A stretch of DNA of 64,000 nucleotides from Duganella dendranthematis (GTDB lineage Bacteria; Pseudomonadota; Gammaproteobacteria; Burkholderiales; Burkholderiaceae_D): the NCBI RefSeq assembly GCF_012849375.1, contig NZ_CP051684.1:2046001-2110000 (forward strand), read 5' to 3'. The notes under the pieces were generated by a model. That model made no database searches. It was given only the letters and a program-made list of their open reading frames with translations, and was not told where the DNA came from. Below, in pieces: positions 8,624 through 17,621 of this stretch; the first letter of the stretch is position 1; each line of letters starts with the position of its first letter. A program made the translations under genes and the position numbers.

Positions 8624-11600
8624 CTAGGTAATCCCGGTCGACAACACGCTGAGCAGGTCTTCTGGCGTGATCTGCAAGCCTTGCGCGTCGCCACCGGCCA
8701 GCACGGCGTCGGCCAGGCCGGCCTTGGCGCGTTGCAGTTGCTGGATTTTTTCCTCCAGCGTGCCGGCCGCGATCAGGCGGTAGACAAACACCGGCTTGTC
8801 CTGGCCGATGCGCCAGGCGCGGTCGGTGGCCTGGTTTTCCACCGCCGGATTCCACCACGGGTCGTAGTGGATCACGGTGTCGGCCGCCGTCAGGTTCAGG
8901 CCAACGCCGCCCGCCTTCAGGCTGACCAGGAACACCGGCACTTGCCCATCCTGAAACGCCGCCACCGGCGCCGCGCGGTCGGTGGTGTCGCCGGTCAGCA
9001 GCGCATACGGCACGCCGCGTTCGCGCAGCGCCTCCTCGATCAGCGCCAGCATGCTGGTGAACTGCGAGAACACCAGCAGCTTGCGGCCTTCGGAAAGCAA
9101 CTCCTCGATCAGTTCCAGCAGCACGTGCAGCTTGGCCGACGAGGCCTCAGCCTTGCGTCCGGTGGCGGTTTTCAGCAGACGTGGATCGCAGCACACCTGG
9201 CGCAGCTTGAGCAGCGCGTCGAGGATGACGATCTGGCTGCGCGCCACGCCTTTGCGGGCGATTTCGTCGCGCACTTTCTTGTCCATCGCCAGCCGTACCG
9301 TTTCGTACAGGTCGCGCTGTGCGCCGGCCAGTTCCACCATGCGCACCATTTCGGTTTTCGGCGGCAGTTCCTTGGCCACATGGTCCTTGGTCCGCCGCAG
9401 CAGAAAGGGCTTGATGCGGCGGATTAGGAAGGCGTTGCGGGCGTTGTCGCCCTGCTTTTCAATCGGCTTGCGGAACTGGGTATTGAAGGTTTTTTCCTCG
9501 CCCAACAGGCCTGGCATGAGGAAGTGAAATTGCGCCCACAGTTCGCCCAGGTGATTTTGCATCGGCGTACCGGTCAGGCACAAACGATGGCTAGCTTTCA
9601 GCAGACCGGCCGTCTGCGCCGCCTTGGAGCGGTGGTTCTTGATGTACTGCGATTCGTCCAGGATCAGCAGGTGGAAGCGCTGCTGCCGCAACACGTCCTC
9701 GTCGCGCGGCAGCAGCGCGTAGGAGGTCAGCACCAGGTCGGCCTGGGCCATCTCGCTGAAGCGTTGCAGGCGGTCCTTCCCGGTCAGCGCCAGCACCCGC
9801 AGGCCGGGCGTGAAGCGGGCGGCTTCCGCCTGCCAGTTGACCATCAGGCTGGTCGGCGCCACCACCAGCGCCGGCGTGGTCAGGCGGCCGGACTCTTTTT
9901 CGACCAGGATGTGGCTCAAGGTCTGGATGGTTTTGCCCAGGCCCATATCGTCGGCCAGGATGCCGGCCAGGCCGTATTCGCGCAGGAACTGCATCCATGC
10001 CAGCCCGTCGGCCTGGTACGGCCGCAGACTGGCTTGCAGTCCGGCCGGACTGGCCACCGGCTGCACCTGCTCAAATGCGGCCAGCTTGCGGCCGAGCGAA
10101 CGCAGGCGGTCGCCGCCCATCCAGCGCAGTTGCGCGCCGGTTTCCAGTTCGGCCAGACGGGCGGCGTCGAGCTGCGTCATGCGCAGCGTGTCGCCGACGC
10201 GGTCGGTGAAGTACAGCTCGCCCAGCGTGCGCAGGATAGGTTTGACGCGCCCCCATGGCAGCGCCACACGCCGGCCGTCGGGCAAGGCGGCCAGCAGCGC
10301 TTCGTCGTCGCCGTGGATGTCCAGCGCCGCCGGAGCGAAATCGCGCGGCGCCTGGCGGATCAGTTGCAGCAGCACCGGCAGCAGCGGCACCGGCGCGCCG
10401 TTGACCACGATGCCCAGTTCCAGTTCCAGCCAGTTATTGGCGGAACCTTCGCCGCCATCGTTGACGTTGGCGTACCAGTCGTCAATGCCGGCCAGGTCGA
10501 AGCGGAAGCCGGGCAGCAGGTCGATCCGCCAGCCTTGCTGGCGCAGCGCGGGCACGGTGTTGTTGACGAAGTCCAGCCAGGCGCGGTCGGACGGCAGATA
10601 CAGCGTGCCGGGTGTCGCGCCGGCCGGCGCTGCCATAAAGCCGGCCGCAGCCAGCGCCGCCGATACCGCCAGCTCGTCCTGTACATTGCGCTCAATGGTG
10701 TCGATGCCGCTATTGCTGATGCGCACCAGTTGCAGGCGCGGATCGGCGCCGACGCGCTGGCCTTCGTAGTCGAATCCCAGCAAAGCCACGTCGCGGCCGG
10801 TGCCTGGATTGGTTTGCAAGGTCAACACCGGCGTTGGCTTCAACCCGGTCAGCAGGGTGCTGGTTGTCTGCGGCAGGGGCAGCAGGCTTTCCAGGCCGGC
10901 GGCCAGCAATTCCTCGGCCAGCGATGCGGCCTGGGCGGTGGGGAGTTCCGGCGCCTGCTCGACCAGCGTCAGCCATTGCGTCAATGGCAGTACGGTCAGG
11001 TCGGTAGGCAAGTCTAGCTGGCCGATGAATTCGCCGGCGACGTAGGCCGGTGGCGTGCTCGGCAGCAGATAGTCGATTGCCGTGCCGTCTTCAAACGCCC
11101 AGCCCAGATGCAGGCGCTGGTGCTCGGCGCGCCAGGCCAGGCGACCAGCGCGGGTCGGACCAGCGTGCAATTGCCGCAGACGGCCGCGCAGCGCGTCGTT
11201 GTCGGTCGCCAGGTACAGCACGCCGGACTCGGTGGCCGATTGCAGGAAGGCGGCCACGCCGTCAGCGGCCACGTCCAATGTGCCGCCGCCCCACAAACCG
11301 TTCATCAGGCCGCTAAACATGGCGGCGATGGGACGGTCTTCCGGACGCAGATAGGCCGGCGGCTTGTGCTGGAAGTTTTCCAGGTCGGGAATCGCGGTGG
11401 CCGAGCGGATCTCGCCGTCGGCGGTCATCTTGCCCTTGTACAGGTTGACACGCATGCGGCCGGTATCGGCTTGCGGTTTCAACACGTAAATGGCGCGACT
11501 ATCGTTCTTGCGCAGGTTCTTGCCCACGCTATGCTGGCGGCGCGCCGAGTCGGCCAAATAGGAAACATTGGCCAGCCATTGCGACATGGCGAACGGCAGC

Positions 11601-11920
11601 GCGGCGGGGGAGGCGTCCTCTTCCGCATCGGCCTCCGCATTCAAGCCGGCCTTGTCGGCGGCCAGCAGCACGGCCACCACATGTTTGCAGTTGTAGTCCA
11701 TCGGGCAGGTGCAGTCGCCCTTGAAGCGCACTTGGCGTTCGCGCTGCACCAGCGTAATCGACTGCTGATAGAAATCGCTGGAGCTGCCCGCAACTTTGCC
11801 CTTGAGCACGTCACCATCCAGCGCCACGGATTGCACCATGCCGCTGTCGAAATAGCTCGCGCCACGGCTGAAGGTGGCGCGATCAAAACCATGGCGAACG
11901 TCGTCTACGGTGTAATGCAT
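8624..11920 (-). CDS. SNF2-family DEAD/DEAH helicase with SWIM zinc finger
   Basis: 1098 aa. An N-terminal SWIM zinc finger is formed by Cys70, Cys72, Cys78 and His80 (CTCPMDYNCKH). The C-terminal half is a SNF2/RapA-type ATPase: Walker A DDMGLGKTIQT (about 656), a DESQ box in LILDESQYIKNH (about 755), SLRRTKDHV-like motif III-IV region (LLRRTKDHVAKELPPK) and the final NPAVENQATDRAWRIGQ with the arginine finger. Such bacterial proteins are presumed ATP-dependent nucleic-acid translocases acting in transcription or repair; the exact role is unknown. It is monocistronic in appearance, with 67 bases to the next upstream stop. Confidence 0.92.
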   Translation of the reverse strand: MHYTVDDVRHGFDRATFSRGASYFDSGMVQSVALDGDVLKGKVAGSSSDFYQQSITLVQRERQVRFKGDCTCPMDYNCKHVVAVLLAADKAGLNAEADAEEDASPAALPFAMSQWLANVSYLADSARRQHSVGKNLRKNDSRAIYVLKPQADTGRMRVNLYKGKMTADGEIRSATAIPDLENFQHKPPAYLRPEDRPIAAMFSGLMNGLWGGGTLDVAADGVAAFLQSATESGVLYLATDNDALRGRLRQLHAGPTRAGRLAWRAEHQRLHLGWAFEDGTAIDYLLPSTPPAYVAGEFIGQLDLPTDLTVLPLTQWLTLVEQAPELPTAQAASLAEELLAAGLESLLPLPQTTSTLLTGLKPTPVLTLQTNPGTGRDVALLGFDYEGQRVGADPRLQLVRISNSGIDTIERNVQDELAVSAALAAAGFMAAPAGATPGTLYLPSDRAWLDFVNNTVPALRQQGWRIDLLPGFRFDLAGIDDWYANVNDGGEGSANNWLELELGIVVNGAPVPLLPVLLQLIRQAPRDFAPAALDIHGDDEALLAALPDGRRVALPWGRVKPILRTLGELYFTDRVGDTLRMTQLDAARLAELETGAQLRWMGGDRLRSLGRKLAAFEQVQPVASPAGLQASLRPYQADGLAWMQFLREYGLAGILADDMGLGKTIQTLSHILVEKESGRLTTPALVVAPTSLMVNWQAEAARFTPGLRVLALTGKDRLQRFSEMAQADLVLTSYALLPRDEDVLRQQRFHLLILDESQYIKNHRSKAAQTAGLLKASHRLCLTGTPMQNHLGELWAQFHFLMPGLLGEEKTFNTQFRKPIEKQGDNARNAFLIRRIKPFLLRRTKDHVAKELPPKTEMVRMVELAGAQRDLYETVRLAMDKKVRDEIARKGVARSQIVILDALLKLRQVCCDPRLLKTATGRKAEASSAKLHVLLELIEELLSEGRKLLVFSQFTSMLALIEEALRERGVPYALLTGDTTDRAAPVAAFQDGQVPVFLVSLKAGGVGLNLTAADTVIHYDPWWNPAVENQATDRAWRIGQDKPVFVYRLIAAGTLEEKIQQLQRAKAGLADAVLAGGDAQGLQITPEDLLSVLSTGIT

Positions 11921-11988
11921 GAAGAAAGGCGAGGCTGCCCAAAGGTTATACAGCAGCCATTATCGCCGATCCTGTCACATCTCCGGGT

Positions 11989-12897
11989 TTAACCGGTGAT
12001 GCGCTCCCAGCCGTGCTTCACCGCGTCCTTGAACTTATCCCAGCTGGACTGCGGCTGCTTGCTCTCCCACGTGGCGCGCAGCTCCGGTTCGACGTCGTTC
12101 CATTCCTTGTCGCGGTAGCCCGGGTTGCCTTTCATCGATTCGCCATAGCGGTAGGCCGGGTCGAATTCCTGGAACGTGCCGCCGGTGTAGGTTTTCTCCC
12201 AGTGCGAGCGGAAGTAATCGTCTTCATCCTGCTCGTTGCCGGTCAGGATGTTCAGCGTGTCCTGGTTGGGCTCATTGCGCGGGTAGATGCGCATGCCGCT
12301 GCGCTGCACGGTGTTCTGGATGTCGGCCACCGCCGCTTCCGACGCCGCCGGCACAGTGCCACTGCCCACGTCGCCGCGCTGCATCGCACCCGGCGCCAGC
12401 GTCACCTGTTCGGAACGGGCAAACACCACCGCGTCCTCGCGTGGACGGATGCCATGTTGCTCCGGCGCCGCCTGCTGCATGCCGACGCTGGTTTGCAGCG
12501 GGCCGGTGCCGCTGCGCAGCACGTCCGCGCCCCAGCCGCTGGCGCGCCACATGGTTTCGTGTTCGTCGATGTCGATCGGGTTGAAGTCCTCGATGATGTC
12601 GGCGGCGCGTTCGGCCGATTCCAGCGAGTGGGTGTCGAGCGACAGCACGGTGTGGCCGCGGTTCAGCGCTTCGGCATACACGTGGCGGTCGGCGTGCTCG
12701 CGTCCTACCAGGCCGCTGAACATCTGCTTGACCTGACCGAGGATGGACTCGTTGTCGTCAATGCGGGCGGTGCCGGCCACGCTGCCGGAATCGTGGATCT
12801 GGATGCCGTTGGCGTCGTAGCCATTGTGGACCAGTTCGTCCTTGGCCAGATTGGCCTCGGCGCGGGTTTCAAATACAGCTGCCAGAGTGTGGTTCAT
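11989..12897 (-). CDS. general stress protein 17M-like domain protein, function unknown
   Basis: 302 aa, acidic and polar, with no signal peptide or membrane segment. The N-terminal 100 residues (AAVFETRAEANLAKDELVHNGYD, then VLSLDTHSLESAERAADIIED) resemble the YflT/GSP17M-type ferredoxin-like domain found in stress-associated proteins. The C-terminal half is low-complexity and Trp/Glu/Pro-rich (DYFRSHWEKTYTGGTFQEFDPAYRYGES) and looks like proteins from desiccation or osmotic-stress sets. It is preceded by a GGAGACC Shine-Dalgarno. No operon partner. The function is unassigned. Confidence 0.7.
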   Translation of the reverse strand: MNHTLAAVFETRAEANLAKDELVHNGYDANGIQIHDSGSVAGTARIDDNESILGQVKQMFSGLVGREHADRHVYAEALNRGHTVLSLDTHSLESAERAADIIEDFNPIDIDEHETMWRASGWGADVLRSGTGPLQTSVGMQQAAPEQHGIRPREDAVVFARSEQVTLAPGAMQRGDVGSGTVPAASEAAVADIQNTVQRSGMRIYPRNEPNQDTLNILTGNEQDEDDYFRSHWEKTYTGGTFQEFDPAYRYGESMKGNPGYRDKEWNDVEPELRATWESKQPQSSWDKFKDAVKHGWERITG

Positions 12898-12992
12898 GAT
12901 GGTCTCCTGAGTTTAGGCGCATGAGCTCGATGTTCAAGCTAAGTCTACGACGAGCGGACGCCAATGAGCGCCCGTTTGCCGCGCAGAAATTG

Positions 12993-13538
12993 TTAGGCGG
13001 TCAGCGCCTGCTGGATGGCCTGGTTGAAGGCTGGAATGTCGTCCGGCTTGCGGCTGGTGATCAATTTGCCGTCAACCACCACCTGTTCGTCACGCCAGTC
13101 GGCGCCGGCGTTTTGCAGGTCGCGTTGCAGCGACGGCCAGCTGGTGATCTGCTTGCCCTTCACCAACTCGGCGTCGATCAGCGTCCATGGCCCGTGGCAG
13201 ATGGCGGCGATCAGCTTGTCTTCACGGCCGAAGTTGCGGATAAAGTCGATGGCGTCCTTCTCCAGGCGCAGCGCGTCCGGATTGGACACGCCGCCCGGCA
13301 GCACCAGCGCGTCGAAGTCGCCTGGACGGGCCTCGCTCACGGTCAGCTCGACGGTAAATTTGTCGGCCGGATCGGCGTGGTTAAAGCCCTGTACCTGCTC
13401 ACCCTTGGCCTTGGGCGAAATCAGCGTTACCTTGGCGCCCTGCTGCTCCAGGAATTCGCGCGGACCGGTGTATTCCACCTGCTCCACGCCGTCGGTCATC
13501 AGGACTGCGATGCGTTTGTCTTGCAATGCCTTGGTCAT
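12993..13538 (-). CDS. DJ-1/PfpI family protein (type 1 glutamine amidotransferase-like)
   Basis: 181 aa single-domain protein. It opens RIAVLMTDGVEQVEYTGPRE (acid-handling Glu typical of PfpI). The nucleophile elbow is AAICHGPWTLIDA (Cys about 115 followed by His), and GGVSNPDALR and VDGKLITSRKPDDIPAF close the family pattern. Members act as glyoxalase, deglycase-like or protease-like stress proteins in the cytoplasm; the substrate cannot be told. It lies 95 bases upstream of the stress-protein-like gene on the same strand. Confidence 0.9.
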   Translation of the reverse strand: MTKALQDKRIAVLMTDGVEQVEYTGPREFLEQQGAKVTLISPKAKGEQVQGFNHADPADKFTVELTVSEARPGDFDALVLPGGVSNPDALRLEKDAIDFIRNFGREDKLIAAICHGPWTLIDAELVKGKQITSWPSLQRDLQNAGADWRDEQVVVDGKLITSRKPDDIPAFNQAIQQALTA

Positions 13539-13623
13539 GAGTATGCTCCATGCTTGTCATCGGGGAGTCACAGCGTGACACAGGCGCGCGCGCTTGCATG
13601 TGCGGGGTCCAACATACAGCCGC

Positions 13624-13629
13624 TATAAT
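13624..13629 (+). promoter_or_regulatory. perfect TATAAT -10 element just before the binding-protein gene
   Basis: TATAAT lies only six bases before the chosen ATG, so transcription would begin at or next to the start codon. No convincing -35 is seen at the usual spacing (TTGCAT at 13594-13599 is 24 bases away). No Shine-Dalgarno fits between. The message may be leaderless, or the motif may be chance. Confidence 0.45.
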
Positions 13630-13635
13630 GGGTTC

Positions 13636-14361
13636 ATGCGCTTACCATCCCGCCTCCTCCCTCCCGCCTTGTGGGCCCTGTGCACCGGCGCGCATGCGGG
13701 TCCGGGTGAGCTAGTGATGCTGGCGCCTACCGATCAGGCCATGCCGATCGCGCGTTTCCAGAACGGCGCGGTGGCCGGCGGCATCGTCAAGGATTTCGGC
13801 GACGTGCTGGCGCAGCGTCTCGGCCGCCGCGCCGTCTACCTCAGCGCCGACAGCCCCGAAGTCAGGCCGGCGCTCAGCAGCGGCCGCGCGGACGGCATGT
13901 GCTATGTAACGCCGTTCTGGATCGATGGCGACTACCACTGGAGCGTGGCGCTGTTCCCGGATGCGGAAATGATCGCGGCCCGCGTCGACATGCCGCACCT
14001 GCGCTCCCTCAAGGATTTGCGGGACAAGCCGGTCGGCACGGTGGTCGACTACCGCTACCAGCGCGTGGAGCAGGTGCTGGGCCAGCGTTTCCGCCGCGTT
14101 GATGTGGCGAATATGGAAGCCAACATCCAGCAAATGATCGCCGGTAAAGTGCCGTACACGATGATCAGCGAGGCCACGCTGAACTACCAGAGCCGCATCC
14201 ACCCCGGCATGAAGGTGCGCGGCGATCTGGTGTTTTCGGCCTACAAGGCGCAGTGCGCGTTCTCGCAAAAGTCGCAGGTGCCGTTCAACGAGATTTCACG
14301 CGTGATCGACACGCTCATCAAGGATGGCAGCGTCGAACAGATCCTGGCGCGCTACCGCTAA
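13636..14361 (+). CDS. periplasmic substrate-binding protein (SBP_bac_3-like), orphan
   Basis: 241 aa. I chose the ATG at 13636 because it gives a signal peptide, MRLPSRLLPPALWALCTGAHA cleaved before GPGE; the frame is open further upstream but would bury it. The mature part has the two-lobe periplasmic binding-protein pattern (GIVKDFGDVLAQRLGRRA, DLRDKPVGTVVDYRYQRVEQVLG, ending FNEISRVIDTLIKDGSVEQILARYR). No permease or ATPase gene adjoins it, so it may serve a distant transporter or a sensor. The stop is three bases from the convergent emrB stop. Confidence 0.8.
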   Translation: MRLPSRLLPPALWALCTGAHAGPGELVMLAPTDQAMPIARFQNGAVAGGIVKDFGDVLAQRLGRRAVYLSADSPEVRPALSSGRADGMCYVTPFWIDGDYHWSVALFPDAEMIAARVDMPHLRSLKDLRDKPVGTVVDYRYQRVEQVLGQRFRRVDVANMEANIQQMIAGKVPYTMISEATLNYQSRIHPGMKVRGDLVFSAYKAQCAFSQKSQVPFNEISRVIDTLIKDGSVEQILARYR

Positions 14362-14364
14362 GCC

Positions 14365-15957
14365 TTAGTGCGCATCGGCTGACGGTGCTTTCGGCGGCGC
14401 GATCTTGCGCATCAGCGGCACCATCGCAAACGCCAGCACAAAGCACACCATCACGCATAGGAAGACGTCGCCGAAGGTTTGCGTTTGCGCCTCGCGCAGC
14501 GTCAGCGTCCATAGCTGCCGCAAGGCGCCGGCTTGCGCATTGCCGTTGTCCAGCCCCCACGCCAGCAGATTGCTGCCGGCGCCGGACAACATCTGCCCCA
14601 TCGCGTCGTTGCTGGCATTCAGATGCTCGGCCAGCCGCTGGAAATGCAGGTTGGTGCGGTCGTTGATGATGGTGGCGCAGGCGGCGATGCCGATTGCGCC
14701 GCCCAGGTTGCGCATCAGGTTAAACAGGCCCGAGGCAAGCTTCAAACGGTCCGGCGCCAGCCCGCCCAGCGTCAGCGTGACGGTCGGCGCGACGGCGAAC
14801 TGCTGGCCCATGCCGCGTAAGGCTTGCGGCAGCATCAGCTGGTCCGCGCCCCAGTCATGGGTGATCGGCGCGAAGTTCCACATCGAGACGGCGAACATGG
14901 CCAGCCCCACCATCATCAGCCAGCGCAGATCTACGCGGTTGGCCAGCCACGAATACAGCGGGATCGACATGATCTGGAATACGCCGGTGGAGAACACGGC
15001 CAGGCCGATTTCCAGCGCGCTGAAACCCCGCACGCGGCCTAGGAACAGCGGCGTCAGATAAATCGTGGCAAAGATGCCGATGCCGGTGATGAAGGAAAAG
15101 AAGCAGCCCAGCGCGAAGTTGCGGTCCTTGAGTGCGCGCAGGTCGACGATGGGATGCGCATAGGTCAGCGTGCGCCAGATGAAGCCAACGCCGGCCAGGC
15201 CGGAAATCCACGCGGTGGTGAGGATCACATGGTCACCGAACCAGTCCAGGCGCGGGCCTTCTTCCAGCGTGTATTCCAGGCAGCCGAGGAACAGCGACAT
15301 CAGCACGATGCCGAAGTAGTCGGCGTCCTTGATCAGGTTCAGGTTGGGCCGGTCGATCTTGACCAGCATCGGCACTACCACGGCCACAAATATCCCCGGC
15401 CCCAGATTGATGAAGAACAGCCAGTGCCAGCTGAAATGGTCGGTGATCCAGCCGCCCACGGTGGGACCGAGCGTAGGCGCCAGCGAGGCCAGTGCGCCGA
15501 CGGTGGCGGCGGCGATGACACGCTGTTTGCCGGCGAAGAAGTAGAACGCGGTGGTGAACACCATCGGGATCATAGAACCGCCGATAAAGCCTTGCAGCGC
15601 GCGGAAGGCGATCATGCTGTTGATGTCCCACGCCATGCCGCACAACATGCTGGCGACGGTGAAGCCGGCCGCCGATCCGGCAAACAGCCAGCGCGTGGAG
15701 AACACCCGTGACAGCCAGCCGGACATCGGGATGACGATGATTTCTGCGATCAGGTAGCTGGTTTGTACCCACACCGTGTCATCGGCGCCGGCCGACAGCC
15801 CGCCGCCGATGTCGCGCAGCGAGGCGGAGACGATCTGGATGTCCAGCAGCGCGATGAACATGCCGACGCACATGGTGGCGAAAGCCAGCACCTTCTGGTT
15901 CATGGTCAGTTGCGGCGGCGCCCAGGGCGCAGCGGCGGCAGGCATGGTGACACTCAT
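14365..15957 (-). CDS. emrB: DHA2-family drug efflux MFS transporter EmrB
   Basis: 530 aa with about 14 hydrophobic helices as in the DHA2 family. Motif C/D features are the N-terminal FIALLDIQIVSASLRDIGG, TVWVQTSYLIAEIIVIPMSGWLSR, and RALQGFIGGSMIPMVF. It is an inner-membrane proton antiporter that works with EmrA and an outer-membrane channel. The start overlaps the end of emrA by four bases (ATGA). The substrate is not predictable. Confidence 0.93.
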   Translation of the reverse strand: MSVTMPAAAAPWAPPQLTMNQKVLAFATMCVGMFIALLDIQIVSASLRDIGGGLSAGADDTVWVQTSYLIAEIIVIPMSGWLSRVFSTRWLFAGSAAGFTVASMLCGMAWDINSMIAFRALQGFIGGSMIPMVFTTAFYFFAGKQRVIAAATVGALASLAPTLGPTVGGWITDHFSWHWLFFINLGPGIFVAVVVPMLVKIDRPNLNLIKDADYFGIVLMSLFLGCLEYTLEEGPRLDWFGDHVILTTAWISGLAGVGFIWRTLTYAHPIVDLRALKDRNFALGCFFSFITGIGIFATIYLTPLFLGRVRGFSALEIGLAVFSTGVFQIMSIPLYSWLANRVDLRWLMMVGLAMFAVSMWNFAPITHDWGADQLMLPQALRGMGQQFAVAPTVTLTLGGLAPDRLKLASGLFNLMRNLGGAIGIAACATIINDRTNLHFQRLAEHLNASNDAMGQMLSGAGSNLLAWGLDNGNAQAGALRQLWTLTLREAQTQTFGDVFLCVMVCFVLAFAMVPLMRKIAPPKAPSADAH

Positions 15958-17009
15958 GGCTGGCCACCGGCGACGCGCACATCGATCTCCGCGTTGACCG
16001 ACAGGCCGGGACGCAGCACGCCCAGTCGGCCATCCACCTCATCGAGCACAATCCGCACCGGCACGCGCTGGACGATCTTGGTGAAGTTGCCGGTGGCGTT
16101 TTCCGGTGGCAGCACGCTGAACTGCGCGCCGGTGGCAGGCGCCAGGCTGGCCACCGTGCCGTGGAATACGTGACCCGGCATCACATCCGCCACCACCGTC
16201 GCGCGCAGGCCAGGCTTGAAGCGCGCCAGTTGGCCCTCCTTGAAGTTGGCATCCACCCACAAGCCCTGCGACGGTACGATGGCCAGCAGCTGGCTGCCCA
16301 CCGTGGCGTACGCCCCTTCACGCGCGCGGCGATTGCCGACTACGCCATCGATCGGCGCGCGCAGCACCGTGTATTCCAGATTCAGCCTGGCCAGGTCGCG
16401 CTCCGCGATGGCCTGTTCCAGCGCGGCCTGCGCCTGCTGCTTGCGGGTGCCAATCACGTCCAGCTCACGCTGCGCGGCGACCAACTGCGCCTGTGCTTTC
16501 TGGTCGCCGGCCAGCGCCTGCTTGTATTCCGCATCGGCCTTCTGCGAACTTTGCAGCGACACGGCGGCCTTGGCGGACAGGTTCTGGTAGCGCGTCTGGT
16601 CATCGCGCGCGCGCGATGTTTCGGCACTGCTGGCGGAGACGCCGGCGCGGGCCTGGCCGATCACCGCATCCTGCAGCTGGCGGGTGGCGTCCAGATTGGC
16701 CAGCGAAGCCTGCGCCGCCGCCACCACGCCTTCCGCCTTGGCCAGTGCCGCGCGATAGTCGCGGTCATCCAGACGCGCGATGACGTCGCCAGCGTGCACC
16801 TGCTGGTTGTCGCTGACTTCCAGCCGCGTGATATAGCCGGCCACCTTGGGCGCGACCACCGTCACGTTGCCGCCGATGTAGGCGTCGTCGGTCTCCTCCA
16901 CGAAGCGGCCGTTGTGCCACCAGCCATAACCGAAAAAGGCCGCACCGATGGCGACGACGGCAATCACGACGCGCGTAATCAGGCGTTTGCGGTTTGGTGC
17001 GGTGCTCAT
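15954..17009 (-). CDS. emrA: EmrA/HlyD-family membrane fusion protein
   Basis: 351 aa. One N-terminal membrane segment (residues 9-28, ITRVVIAVVAIGAAFFGYGWW), a lipoyl half-motif (DDAYIGGNVTVVAPKVAGYI), an alpha-helical hairpin rich in Ala/Gln (80-200) and the beta-barrel segment (LRAPIDGVVGNRRAREGAYATVG). It bridges EmrB to an outer-membrane factor. Overlaps of four bases with hxlR upstream and emrB downstream show a single operon. The outer-membrane partner is probably the divergent gene at 17622. Confidence 0.93.
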   Translation of the reverse strand: MSTAPNRKRLITRVVIAVVAIGAAFFGYGWWHNGRFVEETDDAYIGGNVTVVAPKVAGYITRLEVSDNQQVHAGDVIARLDDRDYRAALAKAEGVVAAAQASLANLDATRQLQDAVIGQARAGVSASSAETSRARDDQTRYQNLSAKAAVSLQSSQKADAEYKQALAGDQKAQAQLVAAQRELDVIGTRKQQAQAALEQAIAERDLARLNLEYTVLRAPIDGVVGNRRAREGAYATVGSQLLAIVPSQGLWVDANFKEGQLARFKPGLRATVVADVMPGHVFHGTVASLAPATGAQFSVLPPENATGNFTKIVQRVPVRIVLDEVDGRLGVLRPGLSVNAEIDVRVAGGQP

Positions 17010-17524
17010 GCTGGCTCTCCGGAAGTGGCGGCGGCGCGGCGTGCGGCGGCGCGCTGCATGCGCAGATGGGTGGATTCGGTGGCGGCCGGACCGGCGGCTG
17101 CGAAGTGGCGCGCAAGGCTGATAGGAATGCCGGTGTTGGCGTCCACCAGTACTGGATCGGCTTCCGCGCCGGTCACGCTATCGCGCAGGATGACGGTCTT
17201 GCCTTCCGGTGCGAAGTGCTTGTTGCCCCAGGCAAGCATGGCCAGCATCACTGGACGGAAATCGCGGCCGGATTCGGTCAGCAGATATTCGTCGCGCGGC
17301 GGCTTGTCGGAATAGCGGCGGCGCTCCAGCAAGCCGGATTCCACCAGGTCGTTGAGACGGCGGGTCAGCATATTGGGCGCAATGCCCAGGCTTTTCTTAA
17401 AGCCGTCAAAGCGCGTCTCGCCGTAGAAGCATTCGCGCAGGATCATGATGCTCCACCACTCGCCCACCCGGTCCAGGCTGCGCGCGATTGGACATGGCAT
17501 GGCGCTCAGATTCGTCTTCAGCAT
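17006..17524 (-). CDS. HxlR-family winged-helix transcriptional regulator
   Basis: 172 aa. The core CPIARSLDRVGEWWSIMILRECFYG, GIAPNMLTRRLNDLVESGLLERR and EYLLTESGRDFRPVMLAM is the HxlR winged helix. A C-terminal Ala-rich tail (about 130-172) is extra. It is the first gene of the efflux operon and divergent from the outer-membrane factor, the usual layout of a local regulator binding the shared promoter region, where an 18-base inverted repeat is present. Confidence 0.92.
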   Translation of the reverse strand: MLKTNLSAMPCPIARSLDRVGEWWSIMILRECFYGETRFDGFKKSLGIAPNMLTRRLNDLVESGLLERRRYSDKPPRDEYLLTESGRDFRPVMLAMLAWGNKHFAPEGKTVILRDSVTGAEADPVLVDANTGIPISLARHFAAAGPAATESTHLRMQRAAARRAAATSGEPA

Positions 17525-17566
17525 GATTTTGGTCCTTTAAAATTTATTGATTGCGATCATCATGAA

Positions 17567-17584
17567 AACAAGCATATACTTGTT
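17567..17584. promoter_or_regulatory. inverted repeat, candidate HxlR operator
   Basis: AACAAG-CATATA-CTTGTT: perfect 6-base arms, and the inner ATAT is also symmetric. It lies in the 97-base gap between hxlR and the outer-membrane-factor gene, 38 bases before the latter's ATG and 43 bases from the hxlR start, where a repressor could control both directions. Confidence 0.55.
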
Positions 17585-17621
17585 AGTATCAACTTGCAAC
17601 AGACTTTTTGAGGAGTGCAAA

